Below, in pieces: positions 18,557 through 26,822 of a stretch of DNA of 30,221 nucleotides (the first letter of the stretch is position 1; each line of letters begins with the position of its first letter). Source of the DNA: JAYPEY01 sp047618185 (GTDB taxonomy: Bacteria > Verrucomicrobiota > Verrucomicrobiia > Limisphaerales > JAYPEY01). Under the pieces are notes generated by a model that saw nothing but the letters and a program-made list of their open reading frames with translations, was not told the origin of the DNA and did not search any database. Location: contig JBLHKZ010000032.1 of the NCBI GenBank assembly GCA_047618185.1, positions 1 to 30,221 of the forward strand, in the 5' to 3' direction. A program made the position numbers and the translations under genes.

Positions 18557-19669
18557 TTAATCGACTTCGCCCGATTCCTTGGCCTTGATTTGCTCCTCAG
18601 GCGGAAGGAAGGTGAAAAACTTCTTCTTATCCAGACACTTTTCGAACGCTTCGGTCGGAGAAATTCGCTTATGGCGCAGGTGCTCCATGATCGAGTCGTC
18701 CAACGGCTGGTTGCCCAACTTCTTGCCAACCTGAATCATGCCTGGAATTTGGTGTGTCTTGCCCTCGCGAACGAGGTTTCCGATCGCCGTCGTAAACACG
18801 AGAATCTCCAGCGCCGCGACGCGTCCCTTCTTGTCGATCCGCTTGAAGAGATTCTGCGCGACGACGCCCTTCATGGCCTCTGCCAGGGTCGCCCGAATCT
18901 TGTTCTGCTGATCCGCCGGAAACACATCGATGACACGATCAACGGTTTTCGCGGCGCTCGGCGTATGCAAGGTGCCGAAGACAAGGTGCCCCGTGCTCGC
19001 CGCGGTCAACGCCAGCTCGATGGTTTCCAGGTCGCGCATCTCGCCAACCAGGATAATATCCGGATCTTCACGCAACGCGCCTTTCAGCGCCGAGGCAAAG
19101 GAAACGGTATGCAGCCCAACCTCACGATGATTGATCAGGCTCTCCTTGGATTCGTGAACGAACTCGATCGGATCCTCGACCGTCAGGATGTGGTCTTTTC
19201 GGTTCTTGTTGCAGTAGTCGATGATGGCCGCGAGCGTCGTGGACTTGCCAGACCCGGTCGGACCGGTGACGAGAACCATGCCCTTGACCAGCATGGCAAA
19301 TTTTTTCAATACGGGGGGTAACGGGGCGTCAAACTTTTCAAAGTCTTCGAAGGAAAGCACGGTGGTTGGAATCTGCCTGAAAACAGCGGCGACGCCGTTC
19401 TTCTGATTGAAGAAGTTGGCGCGAAAACGGGACTTTCCGGGAATCTCGTAACCGAAGTCGACATCCCCCGTCTCCTCATAAACCTTCACCTTAAACTCCG
19501 GCGTAATCTCGTAGAGCATCTCCTTGAGACTATCGCTTTCCAGGTCCGGCATCTCGAGGCGCTGGAGCTCGCCACTGATCCGCACGATGGGCGGATTTCC
19601 CGAGGAGAGGTGAAGGTCGGACGCGCCCGCATCGAGCATGAAATTGAAATACTGATCGATTTTTGCCAT
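18557..19669 (-). CDS. pilT: Type IV pilus retraction ATPase PilT
   Basis: A 370-residue cytoplasmic motor that disassembles pili and drives twitching motility. It begins with the PAS-like N-terminal domain (DAGASDLHLSSGNPPIVRI). Walker A is GPTGSGKST (136-144), the Asp box LTVEDPIEFVH, Walker B IILVGEMRD (205-213), His box GHLVFGTLHT, and the PilT signature AIGNLVRE at about 295-302, so it is the canonical copy of the two. The ATG is preceded by ACGGGAACACC, a weak ribosome binding site. It is divergent from the MidA-like gene, with 62 bases between, and heads the series pilT, PilU-like gene and pseudo-receiver. Pilus assembly genes (pilB, pilC, pilin) are not in the window. Confidence 0.96.
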   Translation of the reverse strand: MAKIDQYFNFMLDAGASDLHLSSGNPPIVRISGELQRLEMPDLESDSLKEMLYEITPEFKVKVYEETGDVDFGYEIPGKSRFRANFFNQKNGVAAVFRQIPTTVLSFEDFEKFDAPLPPVLKKFAMLVKGMVLVTGPTGSGKSTTLAAIIDYCNKNRKDHILTVEDPIEFVHESKESLINHREVGLHTVSFASALKGALREDPDIILVGEMRDLETIELALTAASTGHLVFGTLHTPSAAKTVDRVIDVFPADQQNKIRATLAEAMKGVVAQNLFKRIDKKGRVAALEILVFTTAIGNLVREGKTHQIPGMIQVGKKLGNQPLDDSIMEHLRHKRISPTEAFEKCLDKKKFFTFLPPEEQIKAKESGEVD

Positions 19670-19698
19670 GGTGTTCCCGTTCGCAGATTGACCGCGAC

Positions 19699-19727
19699 GT
19701 TGTAGACCAATTCGCCCTAGCGCGCAA
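19699..19727 (-). promoter_or_regulatory. Possible pilT promoter
   Basis: On the minus strand TTGCGC (19727-19722) and TACAAC (19704-19699) are separated by 17 bases, about 30 bases before the pilT ATG. Matches are three and four of six, so this is only a candidate. Confidence 0.3.
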
Positions 19728-19731
19728 GTAA

Positions 19732-20814
19732 TTGAGCCCCCTTCACGACATTATTGCCGATGAGATTCGCCGCCTAGGTCCGATCTCGATCGCGCGCTTC
19801 ATGGAGCTGTGTCTGTATCATCCAGATCATGGCTATTACGAAACCGACGGACGCGCGATCGGACGATCCGGAGACTTCTTCACCAGCGTCAGCGTCGGCA
19901 GTCTGTTCGGTGAGCTTCTGGGTTGGCGCTTCGCCCAATGGCTGCGGGAAAATCCATCGGAGCCTTGTCAGATAGTCGAAGCCGGCGCGCACGACGGCCA
20001 ACTCGCTCTGGACCTGCTCGGCTTTCTGGAGAAGAGCCGTCCCGATGTTTTTGAGCGATTGGAATTCCTGATAATCGAACCCTCCGAATCGCGACGCAGC
20101 CGCCAACGCGAGCGCCTCGCGAGCTATGCTAAAACACTGCGTTGGACGACTGGCTGGAATGAGACAGGAGCTCCCGAGATTAACGGCGTCATCTACTCCA
20201 ACGAACTGCTCGACGCGTTTCCGATCGATCAGTTCGGCTGGGACAAGCCAGGCCAAACCTGGTTCAGATTCGGCGTTGATCTCTCGAATAACGGTTTTAC
20301 GAGAACTCGCATGCACACAACGGAATTTCAGCCGGAAGCGCCGCCGGAACTCCTCGCGGCCCTACCCGATGGATTTACGGTCGAACGCGCCAACGCCGCG
20401 ACAAACTGGTGGCGACAGGCGGCCAACGCGTTGAATAGCGGGCGACTCCTGGCCATTGACTACGGATTCGCGGAACCGGAGCCATTCTCACCCGCTCGGC
20501 CTCAGGGCACGCTGCGCGCGTACCGCGATCATCAGTTGTCGGACAAAATTTTCAACCATGTTGGCGAACAAGATCTCACGTCGCATGTCAGCTTTCCGGC
20601 TTTCATTGAAGCGGGTCAAAGCTGTGGCTTGATCGCAAGCTCCAGGCCGGTTGTCTCGCAGTCAAAGTTTTTGATCGAAACTCTGTCTCTAATTCAAAAG
20701 GAACCCGCCTCCTTTCCCAACTGGACGCCAAAAAGACTTCGCCAATTTCAAACCCTCACCCACCCCGATCATCTGGGCGAGAAATTCAAAGTTCTGATCC
20801 AACGCCGCGAATAG
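19732..20814 (+). CDS. MidA/NDUFAF7-family SAM-dependent methyltransferase
   Basis: A 360-residue homologue of NDUFAF7/MidA, which in mitochondria dimethylates an arginine of a complex I subunit; the bacterial target is generally unknown. The N-terminal family signature RRLGPISIARFMELCLYHP and HGYYETD, the GDFFTSVSVGSLFGELLGW stretch, the SAM-binding IVEAGAHDGQLALDLLG, YSNELLDAFPIDQF and the late LLAIDYGFAEPE are all present. The start must be the TTG at 19732, because a stop codon lies directly before it and family homology (SPLHDIIADEI) begins right there. It converges on the DUF3634-like gene with nine bases between the stops. Confidence 0.9.
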   Translation: MSPLHDIIADEIRRLGPISIARFMELCLYHPDHGYYETDGRAIGRSGDFFTSVSVGSLFGELLGWRFAQWLRENPSEPCQIVEAGAHDGQLALDLLGFLEKSRPDVFERLEFLIIEPSESRRSRQRERLASYAKTLRWTTGWNETGAPEINGVIYSNELLDAFPIDQFGWDKPGQTWFRFGVDLSNNGFTRTRMHTTEFQPEAPPELLAALPDGFTVERANAATNWWRQAANALNSGRLLAIDYGFAEPEPFSPARPQGTLRAYRDHQLSDKIFNHVGEQDLTSHVSFPAFIEAGQSCGLIASSRPVVSQSKFLIETLSLIQKEPASFPNWTPKRLRQFQTLTHPDHLGEKFKVLIQRRE

Positions 20815-20823
20815 GGCGCGACG

Positions 20824-21093
20824 TCAGCGTTGATGATAGGACCAGGCGTTGCGGAAGCGCTGATACGAATCTCTGGGTATTTTCGAATCGAATTCAATTT
20901 CCACGCCATTGGCGCGCCTCACACCAAAAATCTGGCCGGATTGAATCTCAAATTGTCCGGCGATGTCCGAACAGTCGCCGACGAATCCCTGGCGAACCCT
21001 TCCTTTAGCGCGGCGGGCCGAGCCGTCTTTGATCCTCACGACAAAAACACTCCGCCTGAAAAACGCTTTAAGACTTTCGAGAAAACCGCTCAT
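20824..21093 (-). CDS. DUF3634-like small protein
   Basis: An 89-residue protein of unknown function. The pattern FVVRIKDGSARRAKGRVRQG, then IQSGQIFGVRRANGVEIEF and the C-terminal IPRDSYQRFRNAW fits what I recall of DUF3634. The N-terminal helix MSGFLESLKAFFRR is amphipathic and could lie on a membrane. ATG 21093 gives the usual size; a GTG at 21144 would add 17 residues (MATRYLDYFRALKYKLP). It is 71 bases downstream of the CII-like regulator gene and may be read from the same transcript. A longer open frame on the other strand across this place has no family resemblance. Confidence 0.72.
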   Translation of the reverse strand: MSGFLESLKAFFRRSVFVVRIKDGSARRAKGRVRQGFVGDCSDIAGQFEIQSGQIFGVRRANGVEIEFDSKIPRDSYQRFRNAWSYHQR

Positions 21094-21164
21094 CGGCAGC
21101 TTGTATTTCAGGGCACGAAAATAATCCAGATAGCGAGTCGCCACTCCGAATCACGCTGGCCACG

Positions 21165-21653
21165 CTATTTCGATTTCCCATCGTCCTTTGCAAGAACCTC
21201 GCCCAATTTCCTGAAATTTCCCTGCTCACAGCACTGCACGAAGCCCTCGGTCAAAGACTTCAGTTTTTCCCAACGGCCGCGGATTGCTTCAGATTCCTTT
21301 TTGGAAATGTGGTTATCCGCGGCGGCCATCGCCACCACGGACAACAGATCCGCGAATTCCTGCACCACCTCGTTCGTCGCCGGAATAAGAAAAAACGGAT
21401 GCGGCCAATGAGCCTCCGGATTCTCGATATAAAACCCGCCAGCTCGTTCGGCCACCCATTGTGCGATCCGATCGTCCTTCGTGCATTGCAGCAGCTGCTC
21501 GATTCGATCGAGGGGATTCTGAGTGCCGCTGCCGCCCTCGTCGGAAGGCTGCGCCCATTTGTAGATCATCGAAAGTGAAAGCGACAAATCATCGGCCACC
21601 TGTTTGGGACTCGTTTCCTGGAATACTTCCCTGAGCAGTTCGTGCGATTGCAT
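21165..21653 (-). CDS. Phage-CII-like putative DNA-binding protein
   Basis: A 162-residue protein with an N-terminal helix-turn-helix of the kind found in phage regulatory protein CII/CP76-like families: SPKQVADDLSLSLSMIYKW (about 15-33). It continues with NPLDRIEQLLQCTKDDRIAQW and a helical C-terminal part (about 90-150) with DLLSVVAMAAADNHISKKES, perhaps for oligomerisation. No integrase, structural phage gene or attachment site is near, so I take it as a chromosomal regulator and not a live prophage. Two short inverted repeats lie directly before its start codon and could be an autoregulatory site. Target genes are unknown. Confidence 0.7.
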   Translation of the reverse strand: MQSHELLREVFQETSPKQVADDLSLSLSMIYKWAQPSDEGGSGTQNPLDRIEQLLQCTKDDRIAQWVAERAGGFYIENPEAHWPHPFFLIPATNEVVQEFADLLSVVAMAAADNHISKKESEAIRGRWEKLKSLTEGFVQCCEQGNFRKLGEVLAKDDGKSK

Positions 21654-21654
21654 G

Positions 21655-21680
21655 GTTAAATTTCTTAACGTCGTTCGAAC
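21655..21680 (-). promoter_or_regulatory. Paired inverted repeats before the CII-like gene, possible operator
   Basis: GTTAA and TTAAC arms (21655-21659, 21665-21669) with a five-base spacer sit two bases before the start codon of the CII-like gene, and the 8-base palindrome GTTCGAAC follows at 21673-21680. Their position suggests autoregulation, but arms this short can occur by chance. Confidence 0.3.
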
Positions 21681-21912
21681 AGGAAAGGAAGCAAGGAATC
21701 TGCGTTTCGGTTCGGCTATAAAGCAAATTCAGGATTCTAAATGAAGAGAGCTCATCCTTCAGGCACAGTCCGAAGAGCGCCGAACAGGACGCCAGACAAT
21801 TGAAACAACGGCGCCAATTAACCCGCCTGGCAGACGCCAAAAAAAACCAATGCCCGGCCGACACGCGGGAGTCCGCCGCGGACTTCTTTTTCCCCAGAGA
21901 AGCGGCGCCCCC
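21681..21912. other. Intergenic region between the CII-like gene and the third fusion gene
   Basis: About 230 bases with no convincing gene. It must hold the promoter of the CII-like gene (a TTATAG box is visible on the minus strand near 21715) and the 3' end of the fusion-gene transcript. A 6-base-pair hairpin AGTCCG-CCG-CGGACT (21870-21884) followed by TCTTTTT looks like a weak plus-strand terminator, but no plus-strand gene ends nearby. Confidence 0.5.
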
Positions 21913-23496
21913 TCATTTCCGATACATCAGCCAGGCTAGTTGCTCCCGTGCTTTGGCCCGGTAGGCAGCGTCATAGAATTCGATCGGATTGAAGTCATCC
22001 GTTAGGACAATTCCACTCTCGCGATTCTCGCGATCGACGTTCTTCATTGTGCGAGCAATCTCCTCACGAAATTTGTCCGGGATCTCCGCCATTGCCGGGG
22101 TGTTCACAAATTCCATCGATTGCGAATCCCTCGCGACCAAAAACACATTGCCGACTGGACTGATATAGACTCGGACACTTTGAAAAACCGATCGCATCGT
22201 CCGAAGCACCGAAGCCAAAAAAACGTCTTCCCCAGGTTGCGTCGCGGCAATGCAGTTCAAGATCAAGGTCCCGTCCGATTCAAGCGCGGCCCGGGCGTCG
22301 CCAAAGGCTTCCTGGGTCAAAAGATGCGACGGCGAGGAGTCGCCAGAGAACGCGTCGAAGAAAATGACGTCGTACTTCCGGCGATTGTGATGGAGAAAAT
22401 TCCTGCCGTCTTCCAGGTGGACGTTCACCCGCGTTGGATCAAAATCGAAATGCTCACCAGCCAGCTCAACGATGCCCGGATGAATTTCGACCACGTCCAC
22501 ATGCGCTCCGCTCTCCGCGAATTGCATTGGGACGACTCCAATTCCCAGGCCGATGCACAGGACGCTGTCAGTCTTCTCGGAGTGCGCCAGGGCCAGCGCT
22601 CGCAGGGCATGTGTAAACGACGCGCAACTGATGCCCGTCTCAGGATGGTAACAATTCTGAATGACGAAATCGTCAACCAGATAGCGATAACCGCTCCCAG
22701 CGTCGTCCACCACCAATAGTTGACTGTGCCCGGAATCATGCCGCGCGATTTCCCGACCAAATCCCACGCGCGGCCGGGTCTGAATACGATGGCCAATGAA
22801 GCCGATAAAAAGAGCTGCGATCAGGGCGCCGATCACCGACAAACGCCATCCAACCGACTTGAGCCTAAGCAACACGCCGCCGCAACCGACCACAAGCAGC
22901 GCGACCGCGACGCCAAGCATCGACGACACATTTGAAGTTGATGGAATCAGAACCAGACCAGCGACGAGACAACCGGCAACGCTTCCCAGGGTCCCAAAGC
23001 CCATGACCCTTCCCGCAACTCGCCCCACTCCAGAAACGTCCGATGTCAATCTCCTCACCACCATCGGCCCAACCATTCCGAGCAAGGCCAACGGCGCGAA
23101 GTACAGAAAAAATGCGGCCAGTATCGATCCCACTCCGAGGTGTAATCGCAAAAAGAAATAGACCGCCTTCTCCAGCGCTACGAGAGTCAGGCAAAGGGCG
23201 GCCCCGGACAGCGCAAACGGCGCGCACATCCAGATTTCGTTTGATACCCGATCCGCCAGTCGGCCTCCCAGATAGTATCCCCCAGTGAGGGCGAGCAACG
23301 TCACCAGAATCTGATTCGTCCACACGAAATGAGAATCGCCCAGATAGGGGGCCAAAAGCTTCGCTCCCAGAATCTCGATTAACAAGATCCCCACGCCTGC
23401 CAATGCCGTCAGCCACAAAGCGCCCGCCGCCCCGACTCCAGGCCGCCTTCCTGCGCCCGGCTCCGAACGCGAATCAATGAGACCCTGCTCGCTCAT
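21913..23496 (-). CDS. MFS/spermidine-synthase-like fusion protein, third of three tandem copies
   Basis: A 527-residue protein with an N-terminal half of about seven hydrophobic helices (residues 25-235, including EILGAKLLAPYLGDSHFVWT) and a C-terminal spermidine-synthase-like Rossmann domain. The SAM-binding loop LCIGLGIGVVP (about 313-323), the acidic strand-2 end VVEIHP, LEDGRNFL and FFDAFSGDSSPSHLLTQEAF are clear. In canonical SpeE a DE..YHE segment forms the active site; here the corresponding stretch is NCYHPETGIS then FTHALRALA, the most diverged of the three copies. The C-terminus has LTDDFNPIEFYDA, shared by all three. ATG 23496 overlaps the stop of the preceding copy by four bases and has GGGAG four bases before it. 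Substrate and product are unknown. Confidence 0.85.
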   Translation of the reverse strand: MSEQGLIDSRSEPGAGRRPGVGAAGALWLTALAGVGILLIEILGAKLLAPYLGDSHFVWTNQILVTLLALTGGYYLGGRLADRVSNEIWMCAPFALSGAALCLTLVALEKAVYFFLRLHLGVGSILAAFFLYFAPLALLGMVGPMVVRRLTSDVSGVGRVAGRVMGFGTLGSVAGCLVAGLVLIPSTSNVSSMLGVAVALLVVGCGGVLLRLKSVGWRLSVIGALIAALFIGFIGHRIQTRPRVGFGREIARHDSGHSQLLVVDDAGSGYRYLVDDFVIQNCYHPETGISCASFTHALRALALAHSEKTDSVLCIGLGIGVVPMQFAESGAHVDVVEIHPGIVELAGEHFDFDPTRVNVHLEDGRNFLHHNRRKYDVIFFDAFSGDSSPSHLLTQEAFGDARAALESDGTLILNCIAATQPGEDVFLASVLRTMRSVFQSVRVYISPVGNVFLVARDSQSMEFVNTPAMAEIPDKFREEIARTMKNVDRENRESGIVLTDDFNPIEFYDAAYRAKAREQLAWLMYRK

Positions 23497-25058
23497 GGCG
23501 CTCCCAATGCAAAATCGCGCCGAATCCCCTCCCTGATTCTGGCGTCGTAAAACTCGATGGGATTAAAGTCGTCGGTCAGCAAGACGCCGTTCAGCCTCGC
23601 CGGATTTACCACATTCGTGAAGGCGATATTCGCGGCCGCCACAAGATCCGGGTGCGCCGCCAAAAATTCAATGGCGCGCACTGGGCGAAGGTTCGTCCGG
23701 TCGGATGCAACAAAAAATAGCGCGCCTGCTCCATCGGAATGCGCAACGACGCTTCGGAAAACATGCTGCAAGGTGAGCTGTAAGGACGATGCGAAAAAAT
23801 CACTCCCCGGCTCAAACTCCGCGAAACAATTAATCACCAAGACTCCCTGTGGCTCAAGCGACTGACGCATGGATTCGAAGGCTTCCTTTGTCAGCAAATG
23901 CGAAGGACTCGAATCGCCAAGAAACACGTCCAGAATTACCGCATCGTAGCTGCCCTCACCGTCGTTCAGAAATTGCCTTCCGTCGGCGATCGTGATTTCC
24001 ACGCCCGGCGCCTTGAATCCAAAATGGGCTTTCGCCAACGGCGGCACGGCTGCGTTAATCTCAACCACCTGCACGCTGGCGCCTTCCTCCGCGAACTTCG
24101 CAGGCACGAAACCCGCCCCCATTCCAATGCACAGCGCCCGGTCGATTCGATCGGCATAGGCTCGCGCCAATCCATGCAACATGACGACAAAAAGATCCAC
24201 GCTTTGCCCGCGCGCCGGATCGTAGGAGTTTTGAATCAAGCCATCGTTCAACAGCTCTCGATGACCGTTTTCGCGATACTGAACGACCTGGAGCATTCCA
24301 TAGGGCGAGTCCACACGAGCCAGTTCCTGCGCCCGTTTCGAGTCAAACGCGAGGATTCGCTTCGTCCCCCCGTAGGTGACCAGCAACCCGACCATGACAA
24401 CGAAAAACAAAATGCCCGCATTCTCGACTCGCCCGCCCTCCACGACAAGCGACCACGCCAGAGCAAACGCAAACAGCAGGCAAACGACCGCCGATAAAAC
24501 CGCTGCGTTGGCCAGTCCCGTCGCCATGCCGCTCGCCACGAGAATCGCCGTCAACGCCCCGCCAAGGGAATTCAACGCGAACACTCCTCCAGCCGCGCGG
24601 CCCGCGTGGTCAAGCGTCGACGTGGACTCGCGGATCAAGATTGGAACGCATGCCGCCAAAGCCATCAGCGGTGAAAAATAAAGCGCGAGTGAAACCATAA
24701 GCGAGCCCATCGCGACGCGCATATTCAGGCCAATCCGCGCCAACGGCTCGGTCAGCCCAATTCCCGCGCCGATCCAAAACGCGGCAAATAGCAGCAGCCA
24801 AAACAACCTCGCCCGCGAATCTCTTTCCGTCGCCCAACTGCCGCCCAACCTCGCCCCGGCCGCCAGAGCCAACAAGGTGACCAGAATCTGCGCCGTCCAG
24901 ACGAAATGAGACGTTCCCAAATAGGGAGCCAGTATCCGCACCCCCAGGATTTCCACGGCGACGATCGCCCCGCCAATCAACAGCGCCGCGACTTGAATAA
25001 ATCTTCGAGACATCGATCGCCCAAATTCCTCGGCCGGGCTAGCGGTGATTTCACTCAC
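23493..25058 (-). CDS. MFS/spermidine-synthase-like fusion protein, second of three tandem copies
   Basis: A 521-residue paralogue of its neighbours with the same build: membrane half with AVEILGVRILAPYLGTSHFV, then a SAM-binding half with LCIGMGAGFVPAKFAEEGA, VVEINAAV, IADGRQFL and LDVFLGDSSPSHLLTKEAF. The polyamine-site equivalent is NDGLIQNSYDPARGQS then FVVMLHGLARAY. The start is uncertain: GTG 25058 (VSEITASPAEEFG) resembles the N-termini of the other copies; TTG 25064 and ATG 25013 are alternatives. Its TGA overlaps the ATG of the third copy, so the two are probably translationally coupled, while 75 bases separate it from the first copy. Confidence 0.85.
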   Translation of the reverse strand: MSEITASPAEEFGRSMSRRFIQVAALLIGGAIVAVEILGVRILAPYLGTSHFVWTAQILVTLLALAAGARLGGSWATERDSRARLFWLLLFAAFWIGAGIGLTEPLARIGLNMRVAMGSLMVSLALYFSPLMALAACVPILIRESTSTLDHAGRAAGGVFALNSLGGALTAILVASGMATGLANAAVLSAVVCLLFAFALAWSLVVEGGRVENAGILFFVVMVGLLVTYGGTKRILAFDSKRAQELARVDSPYGMLQVVQYRENGHRELLNDGLIQNSYDPARGQSVDLFVVMLHGLARAYADRIDRALCIGMGAGFVPAKFAEEGASVQVVEINAAVPPLAKAHFGFKAPGVEITIADGRQFLNDGEGSYDAVILDVFLGDSSPSHLLTKEAFESMRQSLEPQGVLVINCFAEFEPGSDFFASSLQLTLQHVFRSVVAHSDGAGALFFVASDRTNLRPVRAIEFLAAHPDLVAAANIAFTNVVNPARLNGVLLTDDFNPIEFYDARIREGIRRDFALGAP

Positions 25059-25133
25059 GGGCAAACAAGTTCGACGGAACGAAGGCGCCGGAGATCTCGA
25101 AGGATTCGATTGAGGGCCCGACCCACTGAGCCT

Positions 25134-26708
25134 TTACTGTGCCCGCATGTGGGCGGCCAGGTCCCTTCGCGTATCCTCACGGTTGCCCGCGTCGAAATAC
25201 TCAACCGGATTAAAGTCGTCCGTCAGGGAAATACCGGATTCCGGATCCGTTCGGCGTGTGCCTTCGTAAGCGGCCTCGACACGGTATTTCACTTTCGGAT
25301 GAACGCGCGACAAATCCGGTTGGCGCGCGAATTCGTCCAAATTCGGCCGATCTGCTGCGACAAAGTAGACATTGCCGCCGCCGTCGTTATGGATCTTCAC
25401 ACTTTGAAAGACGCTGTTCAGAGTCTTGTCCAACGAGGAGACGAAGAAATCCCGTCGCGGTGAAAAGTTGCCAAAGCTGTTAATCACGAGCGTGCCTCCG
25501 GGCTTGAGCACATTCTTAATTGCGCTGAAGGCCTCTTCCGTCATGAGATGCGAGGGCGATGAGTCGCCCAGGAAAGCGTCCAGAGCCACGGCGTCGTACT
25601 GAGTGTCGCACTCATTCAAAAAATGCCGGCCGTCGTCGATCACGATGTTCAGTTTGTCGGGCTCCAGATTGAAGAACTCCTCCGCCACATCGACAATCGC
25701 CGGATTGATCTCAACCACGTCGACCCTCGCCCCATCGCGCGCAAACTCCATCGGCGCAATCCCGACGCCCAATCCGATGCAGAGCACGTCATCGAGCTTT
25801 GCATTGTAGACGCGACTCAACCCGTGGAGCATGTAGGTGAACTGGTAGATGCTTTGCCCGGTCTCGGGATCGATTCCGTTCTGAGTCAGCTTATCGTTGA
25901 AATAAAGACGATAGCCGGTGACTTCGCTATCCATGATCTGTATCTCTCCGAAAACGGAATTCACCCGTGCCAATTCCACATAGCCAGGATACGTCGAACG
26001 GTTGTCTTTTCGGACGCCGGAATACCCCGCCAATCCCACCGAGCACGCACCAATCACGAGCGCAGGCACGACCGCCGAGCCTTTTCCCCAGACTACGAAA
26101 TACCCGACTACGACCAGCGTCAACGCCCCGGCCGTCCCAAACATGGTGTAGGAATTGGGAAAATAAGGAACCAACACGTAGCCAATCAGCGCCGTTCCCA
26201 AAGCGCTGCCAAGTGTACTGATGGCGGACAATCTCCCTACCTGGCTGCCCACGGCGTCGATCGAAGTAGTAAGAACCCGCACCAGAAACGGACCGGTCGC
26301 CGCCAGCAAAGTAAGCGGCACAAAAAACAGAAACCCAGACGCGAGAATCGAACCGGTCGCGAGATTGAATTTCAAACACCCGTAGGCCACCGGCTCACAC
26401 AGGCCTATGGTGAACGCGAGGTAGACCGCCGCGCCGAGGATGCAAAAGTAGATATTCTTCAACCGGGTGGAACGATCGACCAGCCATCCCCCAAAGTAAT
26501 AGCCCGCCGCCAGGGAAAACAACGTCACCGCGATCTGCGCCGTCCACACGAAATGGGACGTTCCAATAAAGGGGTGCAACATCCGGGCGCCCAGGATCTC
26601 AACGATCATGATCACGGCGCCCGTCACTGCCGCAGTCAGGTAGAGATAACGCCGCAGCCCCTGGGAAAGCCCCGCATCAACCGCCTCGTTTTTAGTCTTC
26701 TTACTCAC
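25134..26708 (-). CDS. MFS/spermidine-synthase-like fusion protein, first of three tandem copies
   Basis: A 524-residue protein and the first read of the triplet. The membrane half contains IVEILGARMLHPFIGTSHFV and about seven hydrophobic helices; the C-terminal half has LCIGLGVGIAPMEFARDGA, VVEINPAI, IDDGRHFL and LDAFLGDSSPSHLMTEEAF. The active-site equivalent is NDKLTQNGIDPETGQS then FTYMLHGLSRVY. GTG 26708 (VSKKTKNEAVDAG) gives the same length as the other copies; the frame is open farther upstream, but that would run into the start of lysA. It is divergent from lysA with 114 bases between the starts, where the promoters of both should lie. Confidence 0.85.
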   Translation of the reverse strand: MSKKTKNEAVDAGLSQGLRRYLYLTAAVTGAVIMIVEILGARMLHPFIGTSHFVWTAQIAVTLFSLAAGYYFGGWLVDRSTRLKNIYFCILGAAVYLAFTIGLCEPVAYGCLKFNLATGSILASGFLFFVPLTLLAATGPFLVRVLTTSIDAVGSQVGRLSAISTLGSALGTALIGYVLVPYFPNSYTMFGTAGALTLVVVGYFVVWGKGSAVVPALVIGACSVGLAGYSGVRKDNRSTYPGYVELARVNSVFGEIQIMDSEVTGYRLYFNDKLTQNGIDPETGQSIYQFTYMLHGLSRVYNAKLDDVLCIGLGVGIAPMEFARDGARVDVVEINPAIVDVAEEFFNLEPDKLNIVIDDGRHFLNECDTQYDAVALDAFLGDSSPSHLMTEEAFSAIKNVLKPGGTLVINSFGNFSPRRDFFVSSLDKTLNSVFQSVKIHNDGGGNVYFVAADRPNLDEFARQPDLSRVHPKVKYRVEAAYEGTRRTDPESGISLTDDFNPVEYFDAGNREDTRRDLAAHMRAQ

Positions 26709-26822
26709 GCCGGGTTTTCTACCGACATTGCCCAACCAACGCAAGGACGCTCGGCCCTCGCCCGACGCGCACGATTTTTCTGGAAACAACCGCCGGATGC
26801 CGATATGCAACTCGGCCTTGTT

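Noticed and set aside
20830..21411. A 193-codon plus-strand frame over the DUF3634-like and CII-like genes
   Set aside because: It would span two minus-strand genes with recognisable patterns and has no recognisable domain itself.
21165..21653. Prophage remnant suggested by the CII-like gene
   Set aside because: No integrase, capsid, lysis gene, attachment repeat or composition change is visible around it.
21870..21891. Hairpin followed by TCTTTTT as a plus-strand terminator
   Set aside because: The stem is only six base pairs and no plus-strand gene ends within a kilobase upstream; too weak to list as a terminator.
25623..26822. A 400-codon open frame on the plus strand running into lysA, antisense to the first fusion gene
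   Set aside because: It has no domain resemblance and lies opposite a clearly coding membrane/SAM protein; the openness comes from GC-biased codon use. Homology begins at the lysA ATG.
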